From: JAYXXU01 sp049301135
GTDB lineage: Bacteria; Pseudomonadota; Gammaproteobacteria; Pseudomonadales; Moraxellaceae
Assembly (NCBI GenBank): GCA_049301135.1
Contig: JBAQKP010000011.1
Span: 1 to 47,444, forward strand
Length of the DNA stretch: 47,444 bases
Direction: 5' to 3'
Program-made: the position numbers and the translations under genes
In this document: positions 24,979 through 32,808 of the stretch, piece by piece
Layout of the letters: each line of letters starts with the position of its first letter
How positions within the stretch are numbered: position 1 is the first letter of the stretch
Notes under the pieces: generated by a model
Database searches by the model: none
Told to the model about the DNA's origin: nothing
Seen by the model: the letters and a program-made list of their open reading frames with translations, nothing else

Positions 24979-25815
24979 ATGACGATTCCAGTTTCATTTG
25001 AATTTTTTCCGACCAAAACCGATGCCGGTGCTGAAAAACTTGTCAGCGTGCATCGTGAGTTACAAGCCTTAAATCCTGCTTATTTTTCGGTCACTTACGG
25101 CGCAGGCGGTTCGACCCGTGAGCGCACGTTGTCCATTATTGATGCGTTTAATGGTCAAGGCACGCCGATTGCACCGCACTTGTCCTGTATTGGCGACAAC
25201 AAGGCCAAAATCGCTGAACTGTTGACCCGCTATCAGCAGCAAGGGATTAACCGGATTGTGGCGTTGCGTGGTGATTTGCCATCCGGCCAAGTCGGCTTGG
25301 GTGAGTTGCCGTATGCACGCGATTTGGTACAGTTTATTCGTGAGCATTCCGGCGATCATTTTCATATCGAAGTCGCCGCCTATCCCGAGATGCACCCACA
25401 GGCGCTCAGCTTTGCGCAAGATATTCAAAACATGGTGGATAAGTTTGATGCCGGTGCAGATGCAGCGATCACGCAGTTTTTCTTTAACGCTGACAGTTAT
25501 TTTTATTTTGTTGAGCAACTGCAAAAAGCCGGTGTGTTTAAGCCGGTCATCCCTGGCATTATGCCGATTACCAACTCCAGCAATCTGATTCGGTTTGCCG
25601 ATGCCTGTGGCGCAGAGATTCCGCGTTGGGTGCGCAAGCAACTGGCCGATTATGGCGATGATACAGCGAGTATTAAGGCGTTTGGCCATGATGTCACGGT
25701 CAAGCTGTGCGAGCGCTTGATGGATGGCGGTGCGCGTGGCCTGCATTTTTATACCATGAACCAAACCGACCCGACCCGTGCCTTAGTGCAAGAACTCGGC
25801 TTGGCGGGCGCTTAA
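24979..25815 (+). CDS. metF: 5,10-methylenetetrahydrofolate reductase
   Basis: FAD enzyme that makes 5-methyl-tetrahydrofolate for methionine synthesis. 278 residues with the start VSFEFFPTKTD (family Glu), YFSVTYGAGGSTRERT, NRIVALRGDLP (FAD Asp), EVAAYPEMHP, AITQFFFN and IPGIMPITNSSNL, all typical of bacterial MetF. It lies downstream of ahcY with hairpins between them, and the homocysteine made by AhcY is the acceptor of the methyl group it supplies. The beta-lactamase gene starts 4 bp after its stop. Confidence 0.96.
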   Translation: MTIPVSFEFFPTKTDAGAEKLVSVHRELQALNPAYFSVTYGAGGSTRERTLSIIDAFNGQGTPIAPHLSCIGDNKAKIAELLTRYQQQGINRIVALRGDLPSGQVGLGELPYARDLVQFIREHSGDHFHIEVAAYPEMHPQALSFAQDIQNMVDKFDAGADAAITQFFFNADSYFYFVEQLQKAGVFKPVIPGIMPITNSSNLIRFADACGAEIPRWVRKQLADYGDDTASIKAFGHDVTVKLCERLMDGGARGLHFYTMNQTDPTRALVQELGLAGA

Positions 25816-25819
25816 ACAC

Positions 25820-26671
25820 ATGAATAAACTGCGCTGGACTCAGCCACTTCGCATCGCTGTACTGGCATTGAGTCTATGCGGCAGCGTAATCACACTTGCA
25901 GCGACCCAAACGCCAACCCCAAATGCCCCGACCATCCAACTCAAACCCGATTGGGCAAATTTTTTTGATGCCGCGCAGGTCGATGGCACGATTATCATCT
26001 TAGACGAGCGTACTCAACCCGCCACCCAATTCGTCTATCAGCCCGCGCGTGCTGCAACCCGCTACTCGCCTGCCTCCACCTTTAAAATCCCGCACACGTT
26101 GTTTGCGTTGGATGCGGGCGTGGTTCTCGATGCAGAGCAGGTGTTTAAGTGGGATGGCGTGCCGCGCAGCTTTGCCGGACACAACCAAGATCAAACGCTC
26201 CAAACCGCCATGCGCAACTCAACGGTGTGGGTGTATGAAGGTCTAGCCAAACAAATTGGTACGGCGCGTGAGCAGCACTATCTGCACCGCATCCGATACG
26301 GCAATCAAAATGCGTCCGGTGCGGTGGATCAGTTTTGGCTAAATGGCACCCTGAAAATTTCGGCGCAGGAGCAATTGCTGTTTTTACAGCAATTACATCG
26401 CGAGCAGTTGCCATTCTCGGTCGCGCATCAGCGCTTGGTCAAACAGTTGATACGGGTCGATTCTGGCCAAGATTGGAGTCTGCACGCCAAAACCGGTTGG
26501 AGTGGCAGCCTCGGCTGGTGGGTCGGCTGGGTACAACAGCCCACCGGTGCGGTATTTTTTGCCTTAAACATTGATACGCCACAACGTATGGCCGATTTGC
26601 CCAAACGAGAAAGCATCACGCGGGCGATTTTGCGCGAGATTGCTGCGTTGCCTGCTGCACCAAAACCCTAA
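25820..26671 (+). CDS. Class D (OXA-like) beta-lactamase
   Basis: 283 residues with a signal peptide ending near AATQT, so periplasmic. All class D boxes are visible: STFK (Ser86, Lys89), the SxV motif STV (134-136), YGN (160-162), the FWL segment (172-174) and KTG (224-226), plus the WVGW segment after it. These are arranged as in chromosomal OXA enzymes; the lysine in STFK would be carbamylated. It begins 4 bp after the metF stop with no transposon, integron or resistance-gene neighbours, so it is probably an intrinsic chromosomal gene. Which beta-lactams it hydrolyses cannot be predicted. Confidence 0.93.
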   Translation: MNKLRWTQPLRIAVLALSLCGSVITLAATQTPTPNAPTIQLKPDWANFFDAAQVDGTIIILDERTQPATQFVYQPARAATRYSPASTFKIPHTLFALDAGVVLDAEQVFKWDGVPRSFAGHNQDQTLQTAMRNSTVWVYEGLAKQIGTAREQHYLHRIRYGNQNASGAVDQFWLNGTLKISAQEQLLFLQQLHREQLPFSVAHQRLVKQLIRVDSGQDWSLHAKTGWSGSLGWWVGWVQQPTGAVFFALNIDTPQRMADLPKRESITRAILREIAALPAAPKP

Positions 26672-26712
26672 GCACGGACATGGTCTACCGCCTGTCTGAC
26701 TGCTATCCTCAT

Positions 26713-27228
26713 ATGATGCAAGCCAACCTGAGCAGTGATATGCAAGATTTTTTTTGGAACATCATTGAGCAAGCCAAATCCTTAGCAGAAGATGAGATTG
26801 AGCAGCGGCCAGCAGCACTCAAACAGACATTAATGGGTCAAACTGCCGAGCAAATTCAACGGTTCGAGCAAATCTACCGTGAAAAATTACTGGAAGCTTA
26901 CCGCTGGGAGCTTTGGGGTGCAGCCTATGTGATTCAGGGTGGCTGCTCAGATGATGGTTTTGATTACTTTCGTGATTTTTTAATTTCTGAAGGTCGGCAG
27001 GTATTTGAACAGGCACTCAAATCCCCAGATGACTTGGCGCAAATCGACCTGCCTGATGATGTCGAGCTGGAAGATTTTCGTTATGCGATTGGCGATGCGT
27101 ATGAAGCTGTCGCTGACGCAGAAATGCCAATCAGTCAGATTGCTTATCCCGCAGAACCCGCAGGTCAGGCGTGGACTGAAGAACAACTTGATGCGCTATA
27201 CCCGCAGCTCTGTGCCAAATATGATTGA
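26713..27228 (+). CDS. DUF4240 domain protein
   Basis: An acidic cytoplasmic protein of about 171 residues. The DUF4240 core is clear: DFFWNIIEQAK, LLEAYRWELWGAAYVIQGGCSDDGFDYFRDFLI, EGRQVFEQAL and EDFRYAIGDAYEA. The function of the family is not known. The start is uncertain: ATGs at 26680, 26713, 26716 and 26740 are in frame; the last gives MQDFFW, closest to the family N-terminus, but none has a good ribosome-binding site. It lies between the beta-lactamase gene and bioA and ends 24 bp before the bioA start. Confidence 0.85.
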   Translation: MMQANLSSDMQDFFWNIIEQAKSLAEDEIEQRPAALKQTLMGQTAEQIQRFEQIYREKLLEAYRWELWGAAYVIQGGCSDDGFDYFRDFLISEGRQVFEQALKSPDDLAQIDLPDDVELEDFRYAIGDAYEAVADAEMPISQIAYPAEPAGQAWTEEQLDALYPQLCAKYD

Positions 27229-27251
27229 TATCAGCAAGGTGGCCAATCCCG

Positions 27252-28613
27252 ATGTCTAGCCCACTTTGGTATCCCTGCACTCAGATGCAGCAGCTTGAGC
27301 AGTACCCAGCGCTGGAGATCGTGCGCGGCCAAGGCGCATACCTGTACACCGCGCACGGCCAGCCAATCTTAGATGCGATCAGCTCATGGTGGGTCAATCT
27401 GCACGGGCACTGCCACCCACAGATTAATGCTGCACTGCACCAACAACTCGACCAGCTTGAGCATGTCATGCTGGCAGGCTTTACCCATCCGCCGATAGAG
27501 CAACTGGCGCGGCGCTTGATTGGGCTAATGCCTGCCCCGCTTGGCCGGATTTTTTTTGCGGACAGTGGCTCGGCCGCGATTGAAGTCGCGCTAAAGATGA
27601 GCCTTCAGTACTGGCAACAACAAGACGGGCAGCAAAGCGGTCAACCACAGCGCAATACGTTTATCTCTCTACAAAACGGCTATCACGGCGAAACCCTCGG
27701 CAGTCTTGCGGTCACCGATATTCCACTGTTTTCCAAGCAATATCGACCGCTGTTGATTCAGCATCATCGCGCGCCCAGCCCAGACCTCAGCCTCAAAGCA
27801 GCCGAACAAACTGACGCGGAATATATGGTCGAGTGCTTGGCCGCGATGCAGCAGTTGCTTGAGCAGCATCAGCAAAGTGTCTGCGCAGTGATTGTCGAGC
27901 CATTGGTACAAGGCGCTGCCGGTATGAAAATGTATCCAGCCAGCTATTTGCGCGGGCTACGCGCCTTGTGTGATCAGTACAACGTGCATCTAATTCACGA
28001 TGAAATTGCGGTCGGCTTTGGTCGCACCGGCACGATGTTTGCATTTGAGCAGGCCGGAATTGTGCCGGATTTTGTCTGCTTGTCTAAAGGATTGACGGCA
28101 GGTTATTTGCCGATGTCAGCGGTAGTCACCACAGAAAACATCTATCAGGCGTTTTATCATGCTGATGTGGCGCGCGGCTTTTTGCATTCGCATAGCTTTA
28201 CTGGCAATCCATTGGCGGCCTGTGCGGCGTTGGCCTCACTCGACATTTTTAGCCGACAAGACACCTTAACCACTAACAAAGCTAAGATCCCAGCGCTTGC
28301 CCAATCTTTAAAAAAACTCGACGGACATCCGCATATTCGACAGATTCGGCAGACGGGGATGATCGGTGCATTTGATCTGGTGCAAAGCAACGGTCTGCCC
28401 TATCCGACTGCCGAGGGTCGCGCTCGCCTGATCAGTCAATACGCGCTACAACACGGCGTGTTACTACGACCGATTGGCGCGCATATCTATGTGATTCCAC
28501 CCTACTGCATCAGCATTGAAGAAATCACCCATGTCGTCAACGTGGCACAGCGGGCGATTGAATGGGCAATCCAACAACCCGCGCTTCATCTTTCACAGGT
28601 CAGTATGGCATGA
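27252..28613 (+). CDS. bioA: Adenosylmethionine--8-amino-7-oxononanoate aminotransferase
   Basis: PLP-dependent biotin synthesis enzyme that uses S-adenosylmethionine as amino donor. The 453-residue product begins MSSPLWYPCTQM; SSWWVNLHGHCHP, FFADSGSAAIEVALKM, NGYHGETLGSLAVTD, the PLP Asp in HDEIAVGFGRTGTMFA and the PLP Lys in CLSKGLTAGYLPMSAV are all present. The start at 27252 follows AAGGTGG; an earlier frame from 27225 overlaps the DUF4240 gene. Its stop overlaps the rsmE start in ATGA. No other bio gene is in the window. Confidence 0.94.
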   Translation: MSSPLWYPCTQMQQLEQYPALEIVRGQGAYLYTAHGQPILDAISSWWVNLHGHCHPQINAALHQQLDQLEHVMLAGFTHPPIEQLARRLIGLMPAPLGRIFFADSGSAAIEVALKMSLQYWQQQDGQQSGQPQRNTFISLQNGYHGETLGSLAVTDIPLFSKQYRPLLIQHHRAPSPDLSLKAAEQTDAEYMVECLAAMQQLLEQHQQSVCAVIVEPLVQGAAGMKMYPASYLRGLRALCDQYNVHLIHDEIAVGFGRTGTMFAFEQAGIVPDFVCLSKGLTAGYLPMSAVVTTENIYQAFYHADVARGFLHSHSFTGNPLAACAALASLDIFSRQDTLTTNKAKIPALAQSLKKLDGHPHIRQIRQTGMIGAFDLVQSNGLPYPTAEGRARLISQYALQHGVLLRPIGAHIYVIPPYCISIEEITHVVNVAQRAIEWAIQQPALHLSQVSMA

Positions 28614-29344
28614 GACGTTTTTATTTCCCCACGCCATTGCAGCCACCTACGGCCGTAGACCACTCACTCAGTCTGCCCAGCACGATTCAGCATCATTGGG
28701 TGACTGTGTTACGCGCATCAGTTGGCGAGCAAGCCATTTTATTTGACGGGCTTGGCGGTGAACATCTCGCCGAATTAATCCAAATCGACAAAAAATCCGC
28801 ACAGGTCAGACTGCTTGAGTTTAATCCCGACAACCGCAGTCCAGCCTACGCGGTCACACTCGGCTTAGTGATGAGCAAAGGCGACCGCATGGATTATGCG
28901 ATCCAAAAAGCCACTGAACTGGGCGTTACAAGTATCCAATTGCTGACCTCTGAGCGCTGCGAGATGCGGCTCAAATACGAGCGCGACCAGAAAAAAATCG
29001 AGCATTGGCAAGCCATCGCCATCGCTGCCTGTGAGCAATGTGGGCTGAATCTGATCCCACAGGTGCTATTGCCAAAAAGTGTTGAAACTTGGTGTGAAGC
29101 TAACACTGATCCACTCAAACTCGTCCTTGCCCTACAGCAACAACAATCCCCGCTAGCGCAGCAACTGCCATCCCGCATCAGCCTATTGGTCGGTGCAGAA
29201 GGCGGCCTGACCGAAGCTGAGATTGCGCACAGCGAACAGCATGGTTTTGCACGCTGGCAACTGGGCGAGCGAGTCTTGCGTACCGAAACCGCACCGGTAG
29301 TCGCACTGGCAACCCTGCATTATCATGCCAGTCTGTATGCCTAA
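28610..29344 (+). CDS. rsmE: 16S rRNA (uracil1498-N3)-methyltransferase
   Basis: SPOUT-class methyltransferase, 244 residues. It starts MRRFYFPTPL and has the N-terminal PUA-like part with HHWVTVLRASVGE, then the catalytic part with GDRMDYAIQKATELGV, SERCEMRLKYER, EQCGLNLIPQV and the knot motifs LLVGAEGGLTEAE and RVLRTETAPVVAL. The start codon overlaps the bioA stop, so the two are coupled. It uses S-adenosylmethionine and therefore feeds the AhcY substrate pool encoded upstream. Confidence 0.95.
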   Translation: MRRFYFPTPLQPPTAVDHSLSLPSTIQHHWVTVLRASVGEQAILFDGLGGEHLAELIQIDKKSAQVRLLEFNPDNRSPAYAVTLGLVMSKGDRMDYAIQKATELGVTSIQLLTSERCEMRLKYERDQKKIEHWQAIAIAACEQCGLNLIPQVLLPKSVETWCEANTDPLKLVLALQQQQSPLAQQLPSRISLLVGAEGGLTEAEIAHSEQHGFARWQLGERVLRTETAPVVALATLHYHASLYA

Positions 29345-29368
29345 ATCTCCTCACCGCCTGCTCAATCC

Positions 29369-29391
29369 ATCGCCCACCGACAGCGGGCGAT
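29369..29391 (+). terminator. Hairpin after rsmE
   Basis: ATCGCCC (29369-29375) pairs with GGGCGAT (29385-29391), 9-nt loop, 25 bp downstream of the rsmE stop. No T-run follows. It is the first element of the 381-bp gene-free interval 29345-29725. Confidence 0.45.
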
Positions 29392-29440
29392 CCGCTTCAG
29401 AGTTGCGATTTAACTGATAAACCGCTAATGTAGCGAAATC

Positions 29441-29476
29441 GTGACGCAATGCACGGCATGAGTGACGCAGCTTACA
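29441..29476 (+). promoter_or_regulatory. Paired GTGACGCA motifs with a CRP/Vfr-like site
   Basis: The gene-free interval 29345-29725 contains GTGACGCA at 29441-29448 and again at 29462-29469, 21 bp apart (two helical turns). The second lies within AGTGACGCAGCTTACA (29461-29476), close to the TGTGA-N6-TCACA pattern bound by CRP/Vfr-type proteins. I see no gene or RNA in the rest of the interval. Motif resemblance only. Confidence 0.3.
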
Positions 29477-29725
29477 CCGCGTCAGCGCCAGCAACTGCGA
29501 ACGTAGGCGACACCAACACTGGTCGGGATGACCAGACAATCACTCAAACAGTGACCCAGACCGCGAACATGCTTCACGCTGAGGCCAGAGGATAAGCAGC
29601 AAGCCAGATTGCGTAATCAATCTATTGCTCAATGTTAAATCCACAGGATGCCATCGATGCTGACCCTCTCGCCCAAACGTGCTGCCTATTTCGACGTTTT
29701 TTTGATCTTAATGGGATAGCCTGCT

Positions 29726-32674
29726 GTGCTAAATGAAGCCAACTCCGATTTACGGCGTCGTATCCGACACAATCAGATCATGAACACCCTACAGCACCAA
29801 TCCTTAATGCTGTTTGCTTTAATTGGACTGATTTTACTGACGTACCTGACCTATCGGGGTGCAGTATTTGGCAATGATCGGCAACTCAGTGGCTGGACGA
29901 TTTTGTCGATTAGTGCGATTGCTATCTCTGCGGTAGTGAATACTCAGCTTGGACAGCGCGCCAATCAAGTCTCGCTTGAACTGATCGACAGTTATTTGTT
30001 GTTTAATGCCTTTATGCTGGGCTTAATTATTGCAGTCGGTCAGCTGTTATTTGGGTTAAATATCAGTAGTTTTACGCATTTTATGACGCAGCCCAGCTAT
30101 GGCATTCAGTTGTTTGGGGCGATTGTGATTTTTTCACATATGCTGGCTTTGATTTCGCTGACTGATCGTCTGCGTTATTTTATGATGTTTTTAATCACCA
30201 GCATGATTCCGGTACTGACCATTCAACTGGTCGGCTGGCGTGATATTTTGCCCAGTCAGTCGATGCTGTTTTTTGCCGATTTATATTTTTTCTTCATGTT
30301 GTTCTGTGGTTACCAATTGCATCGCATCCGTGACGAATCCACATGGCTGGTGATTCGTAATGACAACTTGGTCGATCACTCCGAATCACAGCGTGAGCTG
30401 GCCGAGTCGGCCAAAGCCCAGCTTGAACAAGAAATGCGTGACCGTAAAGCGGTCGAGTTTCAGCTGCAACAGTCGAACTACCGTCTAGAAGAAAAAGTCC
30501 GCGAACGTACCCACGATATCCAGCAAATCAATGCGCATTTGGAGCGCTCCAAGCATAGCCTAGAAATGGCGCATAACACCGCAGGCATCGGCAGTTGGGA
30601 TTGGAACGTGGCGGAACGGGTGATTCAAACCACCAACTTTGACCAGATTCTTGGCTACAGCAACGAGGAGATGAATGACTATATCGGCACCATGAGCCGA
30701 ATCATTCACCCCGAAGACTTTCCAGCGGTGCGCCGCGCGATTACCGCACACCTGATGAACCGCAGCGACCGCTACGAGTCCGAGTTTCGGATTCGGCACA
30801 AGTATGGCTACTGGGTCTGGGTGCAAGACATGGGACGGGTGATCGAGCGCGACCCTGCCACTCGTCGTGCGTTACGCATGGTCGGTATCCGCCGCAACAT
30901 TAATGCCGAAAAAAATATCGCCGAAAAACTCAAGTTGTCGGCCACCGTATTTCAGCAAGCCGCTGAAGGGATTTTTATTCTCGACAGTAAACTACACTAT
31001 CTGGACATGAATCCGCGCTTCGAACAAATCACCGGCTATCACCGTGATGACATGATCGGCGCGCATGTTTTTAATCACCCGAACGTCTCGCCACGGGTCA
31101 AACAACAATATTTAAAAATGCTCAAATCACTGGTCACCCATGGAGAATATGAAGGCGAGATTATCGACCAGCATAAAAATGGTGACGATTTACCGATTTG
31201 GATTCACGTGAATGGGATTGCTGATGATAAAAACCGTACCACCCACTATATCGGCATTATCTCGGACTTAACTCAGCGCAAAAAAGACGAACAGCGTCTC
31301 TCTTATTTATCCAATTACGACGCCCTAACTGATTTACCTAATCGCAATTTATTTAAAAGCCGCTTGCACCAATTGATCTTAAACAGCGCCTCGACCAAAG
31401 AGCAATTTGCGTTGCTGCGGATCAATATCGACCGCTTCCGCTTGCTCAACGACTCACTCGGCGCAGATGGTGCAGACGAGTTACTACAATTGGTTGCGCA
31501 GCGTCTGACCAGTTATGACAGCCACGCCAGCTTGATTGCACGGCTTGGTGGTGATGATTTTGCGATTATTTTGGAAAATATCGGTGCCAGTCGCAAAGAC
31601 ATGCAGCAGTACTGCGACGCCTTGATGAACATGTTTGAACAACCGTTTCAAATCGGTACGCAAGAAGTCACCGCCACGCTATCGGCGGGGATTGCGCTAT
31701 TTCCGGAGCATGGACGACAGGTCGATACCCTGTCCAATCATGCCGAAAAAGCCCTGCAAGAAGCCAAGCGAATCGGCGGCCGCACCTTAAGATTCTTTAA
31801 TAATGATGTCAGCATTCAGTCGATTGAAAAAATTAACCTCGAAAATGCCCTGCGCAAAGCTTTGTCCAATGACGAACTAACGGTGTATTACCAGCCGAAG
31901 ATTGATGTCAAAACCCAAAAAATCGACGGTTTTGAAGCATTGGTGCGCTGGATACACCCGACCAAAGGACTGATTTCGCCGGTACAGTTTATTCCGCTGG
32001 CCGAAGAAACCGGTTTGATCTCGGCGTTGGGTGAGATTGTGCTGGATAAATCCTGTGCGCAGATTAAAGCATGGGAGCTACAAGGTTTTCATGATATTCG
32101 GGTCTCGGTGAATATCGTCGCGCAACAATTACAACGCGGTAATTTTGTCGAAACGGTGGATCGGATTTTGGAGCGGCATCAGGTCGATCCACGCTGGCTG
32201 GAACTGGAGATTACCGAATCGTCGCTGATGGACGAGCCGACCAAAGTCAAAGCAATCTTGAACGAGATTAAACAACGGCATATCAGTATTGCTTTGGATG
32301 ATTTTGGCACGGGCTATTCGTCGCTATCCTACTTAGGGCAGTATCCGATTGACGTCTTGAAAGTCGACCGCTCGTTTGTGATGGAAGTTGGCGTCAGCCC
32401 AAGCCATGAAGCGATTGTGCGTGCCGTGCTGGCGATGGGACATTCGCTGGGGATGCTGGTGGTGGCGGAAGGGGTGGAAACCATCGCTCATGCTGAGTTC
32501 TTGCGTGATGAAGGCTGTGACTTACTGCAAGGGTATTTGATCAGCAAACCACTGCCTGCCGAGCAAGCGACTGCGTTTTTGGTACAAATGGCCGAGCCAA
32601 ACTTTCGCGTGTTGGGCGAGGCTTTTTCAATCGAAAACAGCACGCCATCGAGTGCAATCGACTCTGCCAACTGA
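29726..32674 (+). CDS. Membrane PAS-GGDEF-EAL protein (cyclic-di-GMP signalling)
   Basis: 982 residues. Six hydrophobic helices (about residues 25-205) are followed by a coiled coil to about 265, two PAS domains (about 275-395 with RIIHPEDFPAVRRA, and 405-520), a GGDEF domain (about 530-690) and an EAL domain (about 705-955). The GGDEF signature reads RLGGDDFAI, with Asp for Glu, so cyclase activity may be lost or reduced. The EAL side looks complete: FEALVRWIHP, ELEITESSLMD and LDDFGTGYSSLSYL. It is most likely a phosphodiesterase or dual protein at the inner membrane. The GTG at 29726 has GGGA upstream; ATG at 29780 is the alternative. Confidence 0.92.
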   Translation: MLNEANSDLRRRIRHNQIMNTLQHQSLMLFALIGLILLTYLTYRGAVFGNDRQLSGWTILSISAIAISAVVNTQLGQRANQVSLELIDSYLLFNAFMLGLIIAVGQLLFGLNISSFTHFMTQPSYGIQLFGAIVIFSHMLALISLTDRLRYFMMFLITSMIPVLTIQLVGWRDILPSQSMLFFADLYFFFMLFCGYQLHRIRDESTWLVIRNDNLVDHSESQRELAESAKAQLEQEMRDRKAVEFQLQQSNYRLEEKVRERTHDIQQINAHLERSKHSLEMAHNTAGIGSWDWNVAERVIQTTNFDQILGYSNEEMNDYIGTMSRIIHPEDFPAVRRAITAHLMNRSDRYESEFRIRHKYGYWVWVQDMGRVIERDPATRRALRMVGIRRNINAEKNIAEKLKLSATVFQQAAEGIFILDSKLHYLDMNPRFEQITGYHRDDMIGAHVFNHPNVSPRVKQQYLKMLKSLVTHGEYEGEIIDQHKNGDDLPIWIHVNGIADDKNRTTHYIGIISDLTQRKKDEQRLSYLSNYDALTDLPNRNLFKSRLHQLILNSASTKEQFALLRINIDRFRLLNDSLGADGADELLQLVAQRLTSYDSHASLIARLGGDDFAIILENIGASRKDMQQYCDALMNMFEQPFQIGTQEVTATLSAGIALFPEHGRQVDTLSNHAEKALQEAKRIGGRTLRFFNNDVSIQSIEKINLENALRKALSNDELTVYYQPKIDVKTQKIDGFEALVRWIHPTKGLISPVQFIPLAEETGLISALGEIVLDKSCAQIKAWELQGFHDIRVSVNIVAQQLQRGNFVETVDRILERHQVDPRWLELEITESSLMDEPTKVKAILNEIKQRHISIALDDFGTGYSSLSYLGQYPIDVLKVDRSFVMEVGVSPSHEAIVRAVLAMGHSLGMLVVAEGVETIAHAEFLRDEGCDLLQGYLISKPLPAEQATAFLVQMAEPNFRVLGEAFSIENSTPSSAIDSAN

Positions 32675-32706
32675 CAAAATAAGCCTGAACTGTCTCGTCA
32701 GTGTTC

Positions 32707-32736
32707 CTGACAAGGCAGGCTCAACGCTGCTATAAT
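32707..32736 (+). promoter_or_regulatory. Strong sigma70-type promoter of maeB
   Basis: CTGACA (32707-32712), an 18-bp spacer and a perfect TATAAT (32731-32736), 72 bp before the maeB start at 32809. Confidence 0.75.
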
Positions 32737-32808
32737 TTTTCGCTGAAATATTCTGGCAACGCGTTCAGTCGAGCGTTGCCGCACTTGACTTTTGAGACCG
32801 AGACGAAG

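Noticed and set aside
25820..26671. Acquired resistance gene on a mobile element
   Set aside because: No insertion sequence, integron site or transposase gene is nearby and the gene sits tightly behind metF.
29345..29725. Small gene in the gap between rsmE and the GGDEF-EAL gene
   Set aside because: The only frame (minus strand, 62 codons) has no ribosome-binding site or recognisable sequence; the gap looks regulatory.
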